In this document: positions 63,101 to 64,000 of the stretch, one piece after another
Layout of the letters: each line of letters begins with the position of its first letter
Position numbering within the stretch: position 1 is the first letter of the stretch
Assembly: GCF_003268815.1 (NCBI RefSeq)
Contig: NZ_QLSV01000001.1
Span: 309,055-373,054, forward strand
Direction of reading: 5' to 3'
Origin: Flavobacterium lacus
GTDB lineage: Bacteria; Bacteroidota; Bacteroidia; Flavobacteriales; Flavobacteriaceae
DNA: 64,000 bases
Notes under the pieces: generated by a model
The model's input: the letters and a program-made list of their open reading frames with translations, nothing else
What the model was told of the DNA's origin: nothing
Databases searched by the model: none
Position numbers and translations under genes: made by a program

Positions 63101-64000
63101 AATTCAATTTCCTGTATTACGAATGGTGTAATAGGTAACATATTAAGTAATGACACTTTAGACAATAATCCGGCAACATCCCTAAATGTTTCGATTTCTA
63201 TTACATCAGGAAACAGCCCTAATGTTACTATTGATAATCAAGGAAATATCTCTGTTAATTCAGGAATTCCTGCTGGCCAATATAATATAGGATACACAAT
63301 TTGTGAAATTTTAAATCCAAACAACTGTAGCTCTGCTTTAATTACAATTAACATAGTTGATACAATTCCACCTGTTATTAGTAATTTACCTGCTGAAACT
63401 ACAATTCAGTGCCCGGCAACTCCTGAGTTTGCAGTTGCAACAGCAAACGATAGTTGTGGTTCTGCCTCTATCACTTTCGATGATGAAATTATAAATGGAA
63501 ATTGTGCTGGTAATTATACTATCATAAGAACATGGACAGCAATTGACCAATCTGGTAATACATCATCTTCAAGTCAAACAATTACCGTTAATGATACAAT
63601 CGCTCCTTCTTTCGTAGAAGAGCTTCCTGCTGATGTTACTGTGGAATGTAACGCTGTTCCAACTGCCACTACGTTAACTGCTACTGATAACTGTGGAGAT
63701 GCAACTGTAACTTTCGCTGAAGCAATTCAGCAAGGGGATTGTCCTAATGCTTATGTAGTAACCAGAACTTGGACTGCTACTGACGCTTGTGAGAATCAAA
63801 CAGTTCACACTCAAATCATCACTGTTCAAGATACAATTGCTCCTGCTTTCGTAGAAGAGCTTCCTGCTGATGTTACTGTAGAATGTAACGCTGTTCCAAC
63901 TGCCGCTACGTTAACTGCTACTGATAACTGTGGAGATGCAACTGTAACTTTCGCTGAAGCAATTCAGCAAGGGGATTGTCCTAATGCTTATGTAGTAACC
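60107..64000 (+). CDS. Giant repetitive surface protein, 3'-truncated by the window
   Basis: A reading frame open from the ATG at 60107 to the window end (1298 codons, no stop). It begins with a signal peptide (hydrophobic core YLLLLLTVLLGNLF, ending SVQAQ). Residues of about 35-540 form a family-specific N-terminal region ('SVYSPTKTIYNVKGDFTMIG', 'DKRKVSIKGP', 'YIEVTDYVRANGLGAYSVAD', 'GYYGGWGMVVVYEND', 'FDGHSYVAG'). This is followed by a DUF11-like segment ('QPGQEVEFGVDIKNLGTEAV'), two near-identical 99-residue units, a diverged third, then HYR-like 79-residue units. Such proteins in Flavobacteria are adhesin-like T9SS clients, often ending in a type B sorting domain that is not visible here. 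Confidence 0.88.
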   Translation, partial: MKNMYSNFKINKKANYLLLLLTVLLGNLFSVQAQVRVPFTQRTSVYSPTKTIYNVKGDFTMIGNTNLTLVNYGDETSNNNNMRYVDIDNDTNTWNSSSANLVLSTENGANPACSNIVYAGLYWTGRASDASTSPNIFTVERQVPGGIVNVNNNYTVGHNQTITNTTYNLSITRNSPTNTNRSPIYTFISGTNTYVFNFTNNTGANRVTLSVNGGTAVNIPVNYTTSGSIGTATLTTPYVINDGSVNLTINSLERNTATNLSTTDTQNTSFANVNVNGTIQGTTTISKTYDKRKVSIKGPNSSAYTLLTAQDDDIYYPVNSDGFMYSGYIEVTDYVRANGLGAYSVADIALIEGNGGGTGYYGGWGMVVVYENDKMKWRDVTVFDGHSYVAGSITADFEIPVAGFNTVQSGPVNMKLGMMAGEGDRNIAGDFFQIRNFQDNNWVTLNHGANSTNNFFNSSIFTGGNTRVPDLINNTGLDISMFTIPNTNNAVITNNQTSTRFRYGTTQDTYVIYNITMSVDAYIPEIEGLLTVQNIGGAPASPSGPYNAQPGQEVEFGVDIKNLGTEAVNNYKLVIPIPFTSTFVPGSLNSSILFTPNPSPNNLYFDPNLGATGSIVWDFGTLPLPADPQTLLASLRFKLRATDNCAILSNPNCANNILVNGLTFGTGAITNIAFKDRPLILGYNNSGACQGEPIYQPITVNIIAGNYVAQNCSNVPLVQNFYYCNGQTNVTAAQLASAFPPGSLFYSAYPVPAGAAPINNFPIVAGVTNTYFAVPFNADGCFFEFTISACRPIDAVDDIAGPINGASGQNGVVNVFDNDTLNGVILNPADVALTLVTPDPTGALTLNPDGSVDVAPGTPAGTYSLTYQICENVNPGNCDTAVVTITVSAPVIDAMNDNAGPINGASGQNGVVNVFDNDTLNGVILNPADVALTLVTPDPTGALTLNPDGSVDVAPGTPAGTYSLTYQICENVNPGNCDTAVVTITVSTPVIDAVNDNYNSISCITNGVIGNILSNDTLDNNPATSLNVSISITSGNSPNVTIDNQGNISVNSGIPAGQYNIGYTICEILNPNNCSSALITINIVDTIPPVISNLPAETTIQCPATPEFAVATANDSCGSASITFDDEIINGNCAGNYTIIRTWTAIDQSGNTSSSSQTITVNDTIAPSFVEELPADVTVECNAVPTATTLTATDNCGDATVTFAEAIQQGDCPNAYVVTRTWTATDACENQTVHTQIITVQDTIAPAFVEELPADVTVECNAVPTAATLTATDNCGDATVTFAEAIQQGDCPNAYVVT
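62484..63077 (+). repeat. Two near-identical 297-bp tandem units in the giant surface protein
   Basis: Bases 62484-62780 and 62781-63077 are direct repeats of 297 bp (99 residues), differing at only a few positions (for example GATATC/GATAAC). Each unit encodes 'AVDDIAGPINGASGQNGVVN'-type wording followed by 'DPTGALTLNPDGSVDVAPGT' and 'YSLTYQICENVNPGNCDTAV'. A more diverged third unit follows. Confidence 0.9.
63359..64000 (+). repeat. HYR-like 78/79-residue tandem repeats in the giant surface protein
   Basis: Units begin at the Asp of DTIPP / DTIAP at 63359, 63593 and 63830 (spacing 234 and 237 bp). Units two and three are near-identical ('FVEELPADVTVECNAVPTA', 'LTATDNCGDATVTFAEAIQQ'). The cysteines (VEC, DNC, GDC) are regularly spaced. 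The series continues out of the window. Confidence 0.9.

Overview
The window looks like a chromosomal segment of a Flavobacterium-like member of the Bacteroidota. It is AT-rich, its promoters fit the Bacteroidota pattern (TTG, about 19 bp, TAnnTTTG), secreted proteins carry type IX secretion-style tails, and gene families such as the tandem SurA-like chaperones and the Wzc kinases with Tyr-Gly tails are typical of that group. I see no rRNA, tRNA, CRISPR array, transposase, integrase or recognisable phage or defence system.

Layout. (1) 1-7.4 kb: a truncated unknown gene, then a minus-strand run of an acyltransferase, a MoxR ATPase and three consecutive SurA-like periplasmic folding factors behind one good promoter. 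(2) 7.5-10.2 kb, plus strand: prfC, a tiny PID-CTERM-like secreted protein with its own promoter and terminator, and a PHP-type tyrosine phosphatase. (3) 10.2-46.8 kb: about 36 kb of minus-strand genes for an acidic, acylated, pyruvylated surface polysaccharide or glycan. It is bracketed by two separate Wza/Wzc export pairs. From its promoter end it holds Wza-2 and Wzc-2, sugar-nucleotide genes for UDP-GlcA, UDP-GalA, UDP-GalNAcA and dTDP-4-keto-6-deoxyglucose, then glycosyltransferases, a pyruvyl transferase, an MBOAT O-acyltransferase with SGNH partners, a GH88/105-like hydrolase, a Wzx flippase, an EpsG-like polymerase, more glycosyltransferases, a bacillosamine-type block (PglA, C, D, E, F-like), then Wza-1 and Wzc-1. 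Wzc-1 is tail-to-tail with the tyrosine phosphatase that probably dephosphorylates it. (4) 46.8-58.9 kb: housekeeping genes (recR, typA, dnaX, ppx, ppk1, sixA-like), one XRE regulator, one secreted DUF3089 hydrolase, and repeat-rich spacers. (5) 58.9-64 kb: a long AT-rich spacer, a small secreted protein, and the first 1298 codons of a giant repetitive surface protein that runs off the window.

Main points of interest are: dnaX split at a run of ten A residues in the manner of a programmed frameshift; two Wzc kinases whose tyrosine tails are encoded by short tandem DNA repeats; the duplicated export machinery around the glycan cluster; a membrane-anchored glycan hydrolase and three SGNH proteins inside that cluster; an AT-rich orphan gene framed by inverted dispersed repeats; and near-identical 297-bp tandem repeats in the giant surface protein. 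No clearly new multi-gene system could be demonstrated from sequence alone.
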